64,000 nt of DNA, taken from the NCBI GenBank assembly GCA_008711295.1, contig VUYV01000004.1, positions 184,739 through 248,738 of the forward strand. Reading direction: 5' to 3'. Source of the DNA: Anarhynchus alexandrinus (lineage: Eukaryota; Chordata; Aves; Charadriiformes; Charadriidae). A model generated the notes under the pieces. The model searched no databases. It saw only the letters and a program-made list of their open reading frames with translations, and had not been told where the DNA came from. This document shows, one piece after another, positions 1-13,370 of this stretch. Numbering within the stretch: position 1 is the stretch's first letter; each line of letters opens with the position of its first letter. The position numbers were made by a program, and so were the translations under genes.

Positions 1-1255
1 TGGCCACTTTCCTTGAGAGAGACATTTTAATTTGCTTTAAGACTTCCTGTCTCTCTACACCCTTCTAGTATCTATTTTTCATATTAATAAAGTTGTCTGA
101 TTAAGCTCAAGCAAAAAGATACCAATTAATCTTAAACCTGGAATGCTTAACAGCGCTGCAGTACATGAAAGGAGAAGGTAAGTTGTCAGAAAATACGGAG
201 GAGACAATTTATCTAGGTGAGCTGCATTTAACCTAGTCTTGGAGGCTGCCAAACCAGCTTGCTTCTCATTGCAACTTGCTTAATGCTTTCTGTGCCAAAC
301 CTGAATGTCTGCAAAGTGCTGAAAGTATTGAGTCAATAAGAGACTATTTGCTGTTGTTGCCGGGGCTCTGAGGTTTCCATTATAAATGTATGTCCTGTTA
401 ACCTTGGGGATGAACCCTGAAAACATGAAATCTAAACAGAGATTGTATTCAAGTCAGTTCTGCAAGGCAGTAATTGCTGACTCTGGCCTTTGAGTAAGAG
501 GAAAGGAGGAGATGGTGAAAAATAATTAATTGGCCTGAAAAATACTTAATTTCTTAACCTTATCAGAAGCTCAGTTACCCCAGTGTTCTGTGGTGGGGCT
601 TTACAGTTTTGTTGTTGTATAAATCATGGTTGTTTGTTTTGTTTTGCTTTTCTTAAACCTGTGTGCCTGTCAGTTTGGACCTCAAGAACCTGTAGCAACA
701 ATATTTTCAGTTGAAGGCCTTACTAGTTGTAAGGGCTTAAGGTGGCCCCACCAAGTTACAGGTTCAGGATACGGTAACAAACACCAGACTAACAGCTTTA
801 GGGATCAATAATTTATCTCTAAATAATGGTACAGTAACAAATACGGATCAGTAGTACAATTATCCAGGTCAGAACAACAGCAAATCCAGTAACTCACCAA
901 CACTGGGCTAAACGGAATAGCCAGGCGCACCAGGGCTTACGGTTCTCTTTGGTGTGCACAGAGCCTGGAAACACCGTATAAGGCAATACTAGCCTCACAC
1001 CTCTCTTGCGTGCACAGGATGTGAAAATACGATATAAAGAAGTAATAGTCCCTCACTGGCTAATATGCTTGGTCACTGAACAATTTGTGTCTCTGTGCGT
1101 GTGTTGTCCTAGTAGAAAATCAATTACTTTGAGGATTTTTAGGCTCTGTACCCTCTCCCACATTTGTTTTATGATGATAATGATGGTCTGATATGTTATC
1201 CTAAGGAAACAATCCTTAGTGTATTAACTGTAGTCTTTTTGTACTTGTGTTTTAG

Positions 1256-4200
1256 CTGGAAGAGGAGAGATCAGTACTCAATAACCAGTTATTAGAGATG
1301 AAAAAGAGGTAAGTTGTTTTTTCTGATGTGTGTTTAACTATGCAGTCCTACAGAAAACTTCAGAAAACATAATACAAAAACAGTGCTAAGAAAAAACAGT
1401 TCTTTTCTATTGTATCGTAGTTAAAAGTCCAGAGGCTGTTACACAGTTTGGCTTACAGATGACATCTTCCCCATTTCTTTATTAAAAGTGAGACAGAAAT
1501 GTAATTGTATTAATATAAGAACATGTTAAGCAGTGGTATTTAGCATTTCCTCTTTAGTTATGCACCTCTTGCATTGTAGTAGTTCTCTTCATTTTCAGTA
1601 ACCAGTTTAGTGTTTGGTTTAAGTCTGCTCTGGAATATTGGATTGTCCATCAGTCTGATAAATATGTGTGCATACAGATCTGACCCATCAAATTCTTAAG
1701 GAATAATAGAAAAATACAATGGTGCTCTTATATACATTAAAAACAAAAACAAAACAAACAAACAAACAAACAAAAAAACCAAAAGAAAGAAAAAAGCAGC
1801 AGTTATCCAGCCTTGAATGGATTGTTCTCATAGTTTTGGGATATTGAGTTCACTGTGGCAGTAGCAATTGCAGTTCATTCAGCACTGGTTTTAAATGCCA
1901 GGAGACTTGTCCTGGGTGACTGGGGCATCCATTTGTAAACTGTGCTGTTCAATAAATGGTCCCAAGTTACAAAATTGACCGTCTTTCTGCAATATATGTA
2001 TGGAAAGCTAATTGGCTAAATGCCACAATGTCTTTAGGAAAATGTGGGCTTTTCAAAAGCAGTTATACAAATCCTTAGAAAAAGATGCAGCTCTCCATGA
2101 CACCGAGTGTGTTCCAGGAAAAACAAACAACCCCCTGTTCAGTTTCCTGAATTTAGAGTGGTCGCAACAAAGAACAGTGAGTGGCACTTTGGTATTCATG
2201 CACATCCTTAGCTACTCAGTATTATACACTGATCCCTTTTTTATTCCTTAATATTCTGTTATTTTGGAGGTGGGTCATACTCTGTTATAGCTCGCACTCC
2301 TCTAAAGGACAGCAGGCACGCAGGGTATTACACAAGCTAAAGCTTCCTCGGAGAATGTAAGAGTTGGATCAGTTGTCGTACAGGGAGGCAGGTGAACAGC
2401 TGAACCTCCAGCTTTAACCAGCCTTGGGAGTTGGATCACTCAGCCTGTAGCTGCGTAGAATAGCATAAGTGTAAGTTATTTTTGTAAGATGAGGTGAAGA
2501 AGATGAGAGAAATCTTTAGCTGGTGCAAAGACCATTTGATACCCACAATAATTAGTATGTCTACACCAACTGAGGATCATCTCCAGCATATCTGATGTGG
2601 AGGAAGGGAGGGGAAAGGATGACATTCGTGCTGCTGACAGCTTAGAATGCTGTTTACAGCCTGTTATTTAACGTGTTTTAAAACATGTTTAAAAGTTACT
2701 TGTGGAAAGGAAGGAGGGAGTGGAAACCCAAGATTCATTCAGTACTTTCCAGCAGTTCTATTTCATAGCATACATATTAAAAGAGAAATTCTGTAGTAAG
2801 TTATGAAAAGCAAGGTGTATGGCTCTGATTTTCTTTCTCCTGTTTTTACTCTGTGTGAGCTGCCTGAAATAACCTACATATTTATAAAATATTAAAGTCA
2901 GTTTTAACATTACTTCACCTTCAGTTGGTTACACTGAGATGCCCAAGTTTGGCTTAATGATGTTCCTCCAGTGTTGAATGAACTCCAATAAAAATGGTAA
3001 AACAAGTAGTAGAGACAGTTGACCTCACTGAAGCAGACTGCAGGCCACTGGGGGTTAAAATACATCTGACATTTTTTGCAAGAAAAAAGGTTAGGCTGAA
3101 TGAAGAGCTAATTAAATAAAAAAGAGTGTCTCTAAATTCTCAAATTCCGCTGAAGTTGCTGATGAGTGATGATTTCTTCCTTTTATCTTAAGAATTTGAG
3201 AAAAAAGACATATTTTTGTTTCAATTAGGTCAAATCTCTAGCAGTAGTTTTCTCACCTTCCTTCCACCCACAGGAATTCTCTTCCTGTGTTTTAGCAACT
3301 CCCTCTATGAAATAGTCTGGCTAGGGGTGACAGGAATTTGATATTTATGAATCTAAGGGGGTTCTGTGTTACTTCAGCTCATTAGGTTCATTGTGGGTTG
3401 CTAACTGTCTTACTGTCTTTGAGCTTGCGCTATTTATCGATACTCATTTCATTCCTCTCTCTTCCCTTTCCTACCCTTGCTTCCTTTGCTATATCTGTGT
3501 GTCTTTAATGGTAAGACTCAAGAAAGTCTATCCACGTTACAATAAATAATTTTATTTTTTTTTTAAGTAAAGTTGTTGTACATATTTTGGCTGCCTTTGT
3601 CCCTTGGTGTCTTGCTTTTGTTTTGTAAAATACTCAGCAATATATATATATTTAAAAAAAAAGGTCTATATTTTTTACCAAAAGAACAAAGCCCCTTTGT
3701 GCAAATTTAGTTCTTCCTGACAGTATTTTGCATTTCTACTCCATGTTTCTAACATGTGGTTCTTGTTATCTTGCATTTTTAAAGCTTGCCCAGTAACACT
3801 TTAAGGTATTTGCTTCATTCTTAGAATTTCTTATTTTTGTAGTAAGGGAAGAATCTGGGTGATTTTTCTAATGTTAAAGCAAAAGAAAAACCTCTCTCTC
3901 CCATGACTTCCATATACTGCTCAAAATATAGTTTAACCTCGTCCAGAAAGTGAAATTTTTAAAGTTATTTGTATTGTGGTTTTTTTAATCCCTGCTGGCA
4001 AGCAGATACTTTGGACTTGAATAGGCAGGGAAAAAGTTCAAGTTCACTGAATCAATTTTTTTTTTTTTTTCCCTGATAAAAGAAATACTTTCCCCAGGAT
4101 TATTCTTGCAAATTATCACTATGTAGTTATTTCACATTCAATATGTGTTCCTTACGTTTACTATCTCTCATATGAATCATACTACAAACGATACTGAAGC

Positions 4201-7200
4201 TGAGAGCATCAGTGGGGTAGACTCTCAGCTGATGCTGGAAGTGAACTGTGATCCACACTTACGTATAAGTAGTGACATATACCTACTGTATTTGTAGGTT
4301 TTCCAGTTTCAAGATTTTAGAGGGCCTCCAGCTGGAGCTGTAAAGCATGGTTCCTGCAGAGACTGCCCTGTAAAAGAAAAAAAACAATGCTACAGTACAG
4401 GGATCTTTTCCCCCCTTCTTGTTTTCTCTCCTCTTTTCTTCTCTTGTTTCTCTCCCCATGTGTAATAGTATTTGAGATTCCTGTATTGAATTTGTAACTA
4501 TATATTTATTTACTTACAAACTGTTTGCCTCTTTCAACGACCTAAATGCCTGTGGTGGTTGAAATCAAGCCCAATAAATGGCAAGTTAACCGTATTTGTA
4601 CAAAAAGCATATGTTTGGTCTTGATCTCCAAGATGAAGATCTGACCAAAAAGTGGAACCATGGGCAATAACAAGCTCTTGAGCACAAGATGAGTCACTGG
4701 GGTTTCCACCTGCCCTTTGCAGTGGCGTATATAGCAAAGGGAAGCCCAGGTGAAGTCTCAGGTACAAGAGAGCTTGTGAGCAGCAACTTGCAGATGTACT
4801 TTCCCGTTTCCCCAGCCTTAAGTAAACGCTGGATTTGCAGCTCAGTGGATTGGAGAAGGCAGCTGTGCTCTGTCAGCAGTGCCCCATGCATTGGTGGCAC
4901 ATTTCTTTCCCACACCACCACCCTGCACTTTTGATTCAATTCAACAAAGCATTTAAAAAGATGGGTTAGGCTAGAGCATGTATGTAATCTGGCTGAAAAA
5001 CACAGAGATTGCTGTCATGCTTTTAGTGCTTTACTGAATCGGGGTTGGTGAGGAGATCTATGAAATGCCATTGCTCTTTTGGGTTTTATTAACAAGAGTA
5101 TAACTTGTATTTGAAGGCAAGATCGTGCAGTCTGCAATTTGTCATGTTTCTGCTTATATTAATTCTCTCATTGTAAAAAGTATACCAAAACCAAAAATCA
5201 ACTTTTTGGTTCTTGTTTGGTAGCTGTATCAGCTTTTATAAACCCCAGATTCTCCACTTGCTGCTTCCATTCCTGAGTATAATCTTAACAATGAAAGAAT
5301 TGCATTAATTGTGCTCTCATTGTTGAGTTTTCTATTTATCTTGAGTCGGTGAGATTTATTGTATTTCACGGTCTGGGTATCATGGCTCTCACTAACTAGA
5401 TGCTGTGGATATGAAAACTTTTCCATTTGAACTAATAGCTATCCCCTGCGTACTGAGCATCGTCACGCAAGGACACGTTCTGCCCTTGGTCACTTGAACA
5501 GTCCTAAGAGAGTGGAGTGTAGTTACATAAATGAAATCATTATGTCACTTGGTATCTTTGAAGTATTGGCTACTCTGTGCTTTTTGTGTCGTGGGTATGC
5601 ATTCAGGTAGCCTAGTTTGTCTTCAGCACTCTTGGCTAGTAAGAAGAGAAGCAGCTCACTGCTGTGGCAGTGAGACTGCGATCATCTAAACCCAAGATGT
5701 ATGGAATTGCATAGAAAACTGGCTACACCTGCAGAAGCTTGGAGAGTTGACACCTAGTTGCTGGGCACTGCGTGGTGCTCTGAAAAACAAGTTTCTCTTC
5801 TAGATAACTAAACATAGATTTCGGGAGCAACAATCTTTTTTAAACAAACAAAAAACTTTCTGCTTGTAAGGAACTTCCGTAGCAATAGTCCTTGTATCAG
5901 AGGAGAATTACTCATCTATGTGTATTGTGTGACCTATCAGGAATACTTGTTAGCATCCGTTTGAGGATGTCATAGCTATGATGCCTTAAGACGACTGCCA
6001 GGACAGGATTTATAGGCAGAAGTCATATCTTTTATTAGATCACCTGAAAAGGTTGGGAAAACTGGACATGTGTACAGAGAAAAGGGTTGTGCCTGCTCTG
6101 GAGGATTTCTTTTTAACCCTTCTTCCATGAAGTAAAACAAATCCCACATGGTTTTGTGCTGAAACAGTATTTTTTTAAAGGCCCAGAAATTCTCAAAGTA
6201 TGTGTTTCGGGAAATAATGATGTCACTGAAATTAGTGAGGACCAGCTGATATTTCCAGCATCATCAATGCTTTGCATGACAACTTGTATAATGAGCTTTG
6301 CATGCATGTTTTGTTGCTTGTTAGTAATTTTCAAGAAGTAACAAAACTCTGAAGTTAGGTTTTGTGGAACATTGTGCAACGTGTTTGTTTATCCTGTATC
6401 TCCCCAGTCTATTGCTTCTTTAAATTCAAATGGCTACGATGATATGCAGATTCTGGCATGTACTACCTAGGTAAACGTTTTGCTTTGTTTCCACAGTTGT
6501 AACATCTTAAATGTTTATAGATATATAAAACCTTAGACCAGTACAGAATTTAAATTTGCTTTTTAAGAACCACTTCTTACAGTAGTCTAATACTTGAAAT
6601 TAAATCAAACTTCTTTAGGCGACTACAATAATCTATTCTTTAGATGATTCCTGGTTGTATTTGGTTTTCTTTTAGAGAATCAACATTAAAAAAAGAAATA
6701 GATGAAGAAAGAGCATCTTTACAAAAATCCATCAGTGCTACTAGTGCCTTGATCACACAAAAAGATGAGGAACTGGAAAAACTCAGAAATGAGGTAAATG
6801 AAGAACAGTGGGATGCTTCTTAATTTCAGATTAAGTTATTGCTAGAAGCATGTGACTTCGTATGCTGGCTACTGAAGACTTGGCTAATTCTTATCTTTTA
6901 TTAATTTAGCATAGTTAAACCTTAGAATTAAATCTTTAGGTATCTGTGCCTACTTAGGTGACTTCTGGTGTGTATTTAGCCCTTACTAGTAAGGACGTTG
7001 CCTTGGTGTTCTGACTTCATTCTGGAAGGTCTAAGCATTCTTAAATAATTCTTACAGATCACAGTGCTCCGTGGAGAAAACGCTTCTGCAAAAACCTTGC
7101 AGTCAGTGGTTAAGTCACTGGAGTCTGATAAATTGAAACTTGAGGAAAAGGTGAAGAACTTGGAGCAAAAACTCAAGGAAAACAACGAACAGCCTTTAAC

Positions 7201-10200
7201 TGTAACTAGCTCCTCAGGTAAAAGAGACAGCCTCTTTACTGTCTGTGCCTTCAGCCTTTATTCTTGTAGATTTCTGCAACTGTTAACCAGATAGTTAAAA
7301 GGTTTAACTAACTGAACCTCCGGAGACATGTGACTTTCCTGTTGTAGGACACACATACAACTTGAATGAGGGCATTCTGACCAGCAGCAAAGTGTGAAAG
7401 CTACCAATGTTGGCAGTTTACACCGGGGCAGAGGGCAATTTGACTTGAAATGAAACATGTGCATAAGCCATAAAACTTCATCCTGTTTATGGTGTGGCTT
7501 CTGTGCAAGAACCTCTCTCAGATTGGTTTTGTTTTTCCTTGCTGTAGCTGCAAACTGACATAACAAAACCACCTACCCGAGCACAGGACTGGGAATTCCA
7601 TGTTCTAGACACTCGTACTTACCTTATGCTGAGCTGCTTAAGCTTCATACCACTATAGTCTCATCACTGCAACAGAGGAGCATTCCCTTGCAGATTTATT
7701 AACTTCAGATGTCACCTATACATACACTTTTTGTATTTTAATAAGTTATGTGTAATATTTAATATCCTTCTGTAATGAACCAGTCAAAAAATTACAACAA
7801 AAAAATTACACCCTTACTGAAGCTTATATTGAGTGATGAGAAAGCAGTGAGAATAAGACGTTTTGGAGACTATGGGCTATTACATTATTTCAGTCTCTGT
7901 CAAAGCCATTGTATGTTTCATAATTTAGTTTATTGGATACTTATACTTTGTTTGGTTCTGGTTTTTTTTTTTTGTCTTTAAAGGTGACATTGCTGCTAAT
8001 CTACTTCAAGATGAAATTGCAAAAGAGAAGCAGGTACTTGATCTGAAACATCAGCATGCTAAAACAGCAGTGTGTCTATAGGCAGAGTGAAATATTTTTC
8101 TAAAGACAGCTCCTAATCAGAATTAGTACATCAGAATTATAATGGGCAGATTTATCTTGTAACCTTCTGCTTCTGAAGGGAAATACTAATGGCAGGAAAT
8201 ATTAAGAATCAAGTGATGGAGAAATAGTTCAGGTTATTGGAACACGAGGAAGCAAGCAGGAAAGCAGGGGTGGCAAGTTTTGACCTGCAGCCTGTTGCTG
8301 AGGTCCAGCCCAGCAGAGCACACTCAAACTACTGCTTATTGGCATTCTTTCCAAAGGTTTCTTGGATGTGAACAAGGAATAAGCTGTGGCCCACCTGAAT
8401 CTGTGGTACTTGCCACCTTTGAGAAATGGGCTACCTGACCTCACATGCTATGTCTGAGCTTCTGCAGCTGGAAATGTTGATCTTTGCTTCTTAACTGCAG
8501 AACTTTACTCAGAATGAGGGTCGGCGGCAATGGGGCAAGGAATTTGCTCTGTGAGCATGTGCTTGGTAACAGGAAAAATGTGTATCAAAGTACGATAATC
8601 ATAATTGAACATGTGAAGCGCTGCTGTGCAACAGGCAGCTGGTGACAACAAATGCCTAGGAAACATGATTAGAATAGATGCACCCTCTGCTCATTATAGA
8701 AGTCCTTTTTAGATCTCTAATGTCAGTCATGTTGATTAAAAAATGTCCTTCCTAGTCTGTACAAAGATCAAAAGTTGTGCAATTAACACACACTAATCAC
8801 CAATTTTTTTCTGGTTTTCTGCCTCCTTGAATTCACCTGCTGATGGCAACCCTTCCTTCCGATCAGCATGAGGTTTGTTCCACTTCTTGGCTTCCTTTAT
8901 TTTATTCACTATGTTAATTTGCTAAGCATTACTTGATTACATTCAGCAGTGCTGCTGCAGTGCTGGCCTACTGGTCTCTGGGGCTCAAACTAGCTTTGGG
9001 AGATGTTGTATGGGTGTACTGCGCTGTCCCACGGCCCCTCCAGGACAGCTCTGAGAGTACCCCCTAGAGCTGCAGGTTCAGAGAAGCAGAGACACTGTTC
9101 TGATCAGAACTGCACAACTGGATTTATGCTCAAAAAGAACTTGCTCTATCGGTGGTGGGTTGAGACCCACTGACGTCTCAGACGTATTGGCTGGGCACAA
9201 CTACCCAGCTCCCTGCACAGAAATCACCCTGAGGGTCTCAGAGGTCCCTGGGGAAGTTCTATCCCTTGTTCTTTTAGTGTCCATGGGTGATCTCTGTAAT
9301 ACAATGATCCAGTGGTAGGAGTTAATGCACGTGTCAGTTTGAGGGTTATTCCTTTGTTGCTCCCTTTCTCTGAGGTGCAGTCCTCAATCTGCTGACCGTC
9401 CTTGTTCTTAACTATTGTAGATTGACTTCCTGAATTCAGTCATAGTAGATCTGCAAAGGAGAAACGAAGAATTGAACTTGAAAATACAAAGAATGTGTGA
9501 AGCAGCCCTCAATGGCAATGAAGAGGAGATAAATAACTATGACAGGTATAAATGCTAAAGGAAAACCTTGGCTTGTGTTTTGGGAACCATTGGTAGCAGT
9601 TAGTTCTGTCAGCTGCGCAATGCACCAACCTGATTTCAGCTGTCAGGAAAGACAAACGTAGCTTTCTCTAGAATTTAGGGTGATTGAATCCAGCCTTCTT
9701 TTTAAGTCCATTACTACAGTGTATCTGGTAGTGCAAAATGATCCTCTGCAGTTATCAGTCACACACACTGATGTATCATAATATATTTGTTGTCAGTCTT
9801 GGTTGGGTTTGGCCCTTTCCAAATCAAGTAGAAGAGTCTTTGCTCTCAAGAGGCCAGTAGCTGCATTGAGATGGGGAGATCCAGTCCAGAGAAACAGAGC
9901 TAAAACCTATTCGATATATTGTGACTTCAGATCTCTTCTATCAAGAGAAAAGAGAAACTAGTTTACATGTGGTTTTTCTAAATAACATCAGCATTTGTGC
10001 AAATATTTACACCAACAGAGTGGTCTGTTTAGTAAATATTGCAGTATAAGGGATTATGGGGGTACTGCAGTGTAGTCAAGATGTCAGACAATCTTCAGAA
10101 GGGGTTTTGTAATTCTGTTTTTGTTGTTGTTGACCACTGTGGTGTTTCCTTAGTCTCAATAATTATGAGACAGCTTATCAGGCAGGGCAGGACAGGGCAG

Positions 10201-10487
10201 CAGGCCTTTCTCCTTTATGAAGGAGAAGTACCCTGCTTGACTTGCACTGGTGCTGATCTTGCAGTGAGGAAGAAAGCTTGTCAAAGAAGAAACCTCGTCT
10301 CTTCTGCGATATCTGCGGCTGCTTTGATCTTCACGACACTGAAGACTGTCCGACCCAGGCACAGATGCTGGAGGAGCCGCCCCACTCGGCTTACCATGGC
10401 AGCAGGAGAGAGGAACGCCCCTATTGCGATACCTGCGAGATGTTTGGGCACTGGACGGCCGATTGTAATGATGACGAGACCTTCTAA
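1256..10487 (+). CDS. CLIP1: CLIP1 (CLIP-170), C-terminal six coding exons; 5' part lies outside the window
   Basis: Microtubule plus-end tracking protein; only its C-terminal 242 residues are here. Exons, all with GT/AG borders and compatible phases: 1256-1308, 6676-6793, 7058-7217, 7984-8033, 9421-9545 and 10265-10487 (stop TAA). The first five encode Lys/Glu/Leu-rich coiled coil (for example [19 protein letters not shown]). The last encodes two zinc knuckles: C-X2-C-X5-H-X4-C ([15 protein letters not shown]) and a classical C-X2-C-X4-H-X4-C ([14 protein letters not shown]), ending in the acidic tail DDETF. In CLIP-170 the distal knuckle recruits dynactin p150 and LIS1 and folds back on the N-terminal CAP-Gly domains; those domains are not in this window. 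The segment [20 protein letters not shown], which spans the short 50-base exon, differs from the human sequence as I remember it. Orientation and the neighbouring VPS33A match the vertebrate order. Positions 1-1255 are read as intron. Confidence 0.97.
1738..1778. repeat. AAAC microsatellite in a CLIP1 intron
   Basis: Repeated AAAC/AAAAC units followed by an A-run. Confidence 0.85.
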
Positions 10488-10687
10488 TGCAACGCACAGC
10501 AGAGAACAGACTGTCTTTCCGCCCTAATCGGACGATTTATGCCACCAGCATTTGTGTGTGCTGAATGTCAGGAAAGGGGACAGCATTTCTTGACCCCCTC
10601 GCTCCCATTCCCCTTACCCATCCACTCCAGAATCAGTAAATTCATAAATAATTTGCTCCTCCACTAATAAATACCCTATCTCCCTTT

Positions 10688-11328
10688 AATAAACTTAAGT
10701 GAAATATAAATAAATGATTTAACAAATGACTTTATGCTATTTCTTCCCAGGTTCTGGGTTTGTCCCCACTCTTAACAAGAAATGCCCCCATGCTGTTGCA
10801 TCTATTGATGGGAAAACGTGTATAGGAACGAAGCACTATAGTTATATTAAAGCTTATTTAAATACCTTAAAATTATGCTGTTAATTTTCATATTTGCACT
10901 AAACCATTTTAAGGCTGAATTTGTACATTTAGACTTTTAAGCTTTTTTTGACACTGGACTGGGTTGAGAAATATTTCATCTTTATTTTCATTTACTCATT
11001 TGATTGTGATTTTGCTCAGTGAACACGAGCCCTGTGTTTGCGGTTTGACGACGGTGTGAAACATGAAATCATGAAGCAGGTAAGAAACGGAGCTGCTGTG
11101 GGGTTTTTTTTAGAAACCCGTATGCTGTGCGCACCTAAAACAGTTTGTGGGACATCCCTCCTTCTGCATTCTTTCAGCTTCTATATAGTGTGTGTGTGTA
11201 TATATGCATATATATATTAAAGTTATATTTTGGAAAAAAAAAAAGGTGTGTTTTCTTTCGTATCTTTCCGTTCTGTTAGGAATGTAAAGGGCTGTGTGTG
11301 GGTGCTCTGTGGCTGCACTGTAAATAAA
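10688..11328 (+). terminator. Candidate CLIP1 polyadenylation signals
   Basis: After the CLIP1 stop at 10487 the sequence is AT-rich 3'UTR. AATAAA hexamers occur at 10688-10693, 10709-10714 and 11323-11328. The last precedes the CR1 element at 11478, so the transcript probably ends between about 10.7 and 11.35 kb. Which site is used cannot be decided from sequence. A TG/TA microsatellite lies inside this 3'UTR at about 11188-11218. Confidence 0.55.
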
Positions 11329-11477
11329 TAGAAAGAAAAACTTTAGCAGCATTATGGGTTGTTTTTACTAATGCTTCCTGGGAACCCTCCTGCAGCAGGT
11401 GCTCAGTAATAACCAACTACTGGTGTCAGCAAATGGGTGGAAGATGGGGAATGTGGTGCAAAGAAGAAAGGGTTTGG

Positions 11478-12716
11478 ATCATAGAATCACAGAATAGTTT
11501 GGGTTGGAAGGGACCTTTAAAGGCCATCTAGTCCAACCCAGAGCCTTCTCTTCTCCAGACTGAACAAGGATGCAGCCCATGATGTGGTTGGCTTTCTGGG
11601 CTATGAGTGTACATTGTCGGCTCATGTCCAGCTTTTCATCCACCAGTAGTACCCTCAGCCTGTATTGATACTGGGGGTTGCTCTGACCCAGGTGCAGGAC
11701 CTTGCACTTGGCCTTGTTGAACCTCATGAGGTTCGCACAGGCCCACTTCTCAAGTGTGTCAAGGTCCTTCTGGATGGCATCCTGTCCCTCAGGTGTGTCA
11801 ACCGCACCACTCAACTTGGTGTCATCCGCAAACTTGCTGAGGGTGCACTCGATCCCGCTGTCTATGTCATTGATGAAGAACAGTACTGATCCCAGTATGG
11901 ACCCCTGACGGACACCACTTGTCACCAATCTCCGTCTGGACATTGAGCCATTGACCACTACCCTCTGGATGTGACCATCCAACCTATTCTGCGTCTACCA
12001 AACAGTCTACCCATCAAATCCATATCTCTCCAATTTAGAGAGAAGGATGTTGGGGGGGACCATGGTAAAGGCCTTAGAAGTCCAAATAGATGACATCCAT
12101 AGCTCTTCCCTTGCCCACTGATGTAGTCACTCCATGATAGAAGGCCACTAGGTTGGTCAGGTAGGACTTGCCCTTGGTGAAGCCATGCTCTCTGTCCCTA
12201 ACCACCTCCCTGTCCTCCGTGTGCATTAGCATAGCTTCTAGGAGGATCCGTTCCATGATCTTCCCAGGCACAGAGGTGAGGCTGACAGGGTGGTAGTTCC
12301 CACGGTCTCCCTTTCTACCCTTTTTAAAAATCGGTGCAATGTTTCTCCTTTTCCAGACCCCCGGGACTTCACCTGACTGCCCTGACTCCAAATACCATGG
12401 AGAGTGGCTTGGCAACTACATCAGCCAATTCCTTCAGGACTCTGGGATGCATCTCGTCAGGTTCCTCAGGTGGTGACGATCAGTGGGAGGGACTTTGCTC
12501 CTTGCGATCCATCCACTCGAGAGGGGCTGCCAGTGATGACTGAGGCAAAAATGTTGTTGAGTCCCTCAGCCTTCTCCTCGTCCGTTGTCACCGATTTGCC
12601 AGTCTCGCTCATCCTGGTGGGGGTGGTTACGCTTTCTCTGACCTTCCATTTCTGGCTGACATACCTGTTCAAGCCCTTGTTATTCTTCGCGCTCTTTGCC
12701 CGTCCCTGCACCACCG
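11478..12716 (-). mobile_element. CR1 LINE retrotransposon, 3' part of the reverse-transcriptase ORF plus 3'UTR, broken
   Basis: Read on the minus strand this is a non-LTR retrotransposon of the CR1 family. Three blocks of ORF2 appear in order, 12714-12466, 12415-12074 and 11982-11479, with frame changes between them. They carry reverse-transcriptase hallmarks: the GVRQGSILG segment, the catalytic-type FADDTKL box, and the downstream [15 protein letters not shown] block. The low-coordinate end shows the reverse complement of the CR1 3' tail (ATCATAGAATCACAGAATAG, then GGGTTGGAAGGGACC). It is 5' truncated and frame-broken, so it is dead. Its truncated end meets the VPS33A CpG island about 170 bases before the VPS33A start codon. 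Confidence 0.93.
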
Positions 12717-13370
12717 GCGGTTCGGTGGCGCCGCGGTTGTCCTGGCGCCCGCCAGGGGGCGCTGTGCCGCCGGGCTGCCCGCGCCGGGCCGCCGCCGCCT
12801 CTCGCTGCGTTGGGCGTCACACGTCACGTGGCGCGGGGCACATGACCGCCGGCGTCACGTGAGCGGGGCGGGCGGCGGCGGGAGGGCCATGGCGGCGCAC
12901 CTGAGCTCGGGGCGCGTCAACCTGACGGCGCTGCGCGAGGCGGGGCGCCGGGAGCTCCGCGAGTTCCTCGACAAGTGCGCGGGCTCTAAGGTGAGCGCGG
13001 CCGCGGGGGGGCCCGACCGACCGACCGACTGACTGACTGACTGACGCCTCTCTCCCTTCCCGCAGGCGATCGTGTGGGACGAGTACCTGACCGGGCCCTT
13101 CGGGCTGATCGCGCAGTACTCGCTCCTGAAGGTAAAGGCGGCGGCGGCGGGGCCGGGGGGGTGGCGGTCCCTCGGCTGCCGGGCCTTGTCACCGGTGGTC
13201 CCCGCGGTTTGCTAACGCCCTCGCCTCCGCGCAGGAACATGAGGTGGAAAAGATGTTCACGCTCAAGCCGGGGCGCCTGCCGCAGGCGGACGTCAAGAAC
13301 ATCATCTTCTTCGTCAGGCCCAAGCTGGAGCTGATGGACATCATCACAGACAATGTGCTCCGGTACGGCG
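12717..13370 (+). promoter_or_regulatory. VPS33A CpG-island promoter and first exons
   Basis: Base composition changes abruptly at about 12717 from the CR1 to very GC- and CpG-rich sequence that continues through coding exons 1-3 of VPS33A. There is no TATA box, as is usual for a housekeeping promoter. Intron 1 holds a short GACC/GACT tetranucleotide run at about 13012-13046. Confidence 0.8.
12823..12863 (+). promoter_or_regulatory. Cluster of CLEAR/E-box (TFEB/TFE3/MITF-type) sites
   Basis: Two CACGTG palindromes with the flanks of the CLEAR element lie just before the VPS33A start: GTCACGTGGC at 12823-12832 and GTCACGTGAG at 12854-12863. The second matches the consensus GTCACGTGAC at nine of ten positions. 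Between them, at about 12838-12846, is GCACATGAC, whose reverse contains the MITF M-box core TCATGTG. TFEB-family factors drive lysosomal genes through such sites, and VPS33A is a lysosomal fusion gene, so motif and gene fit. The motif match is seen; binding is inferred. Confidence 0.7.

Noticed and set aside
1..1255. Short frames at the left edge (for example 626-811 and 1006-1191)
   Set aside because: They lie in AT-rich CLIP1 intron sequence without splice-compatible borders or coiled-coil character.
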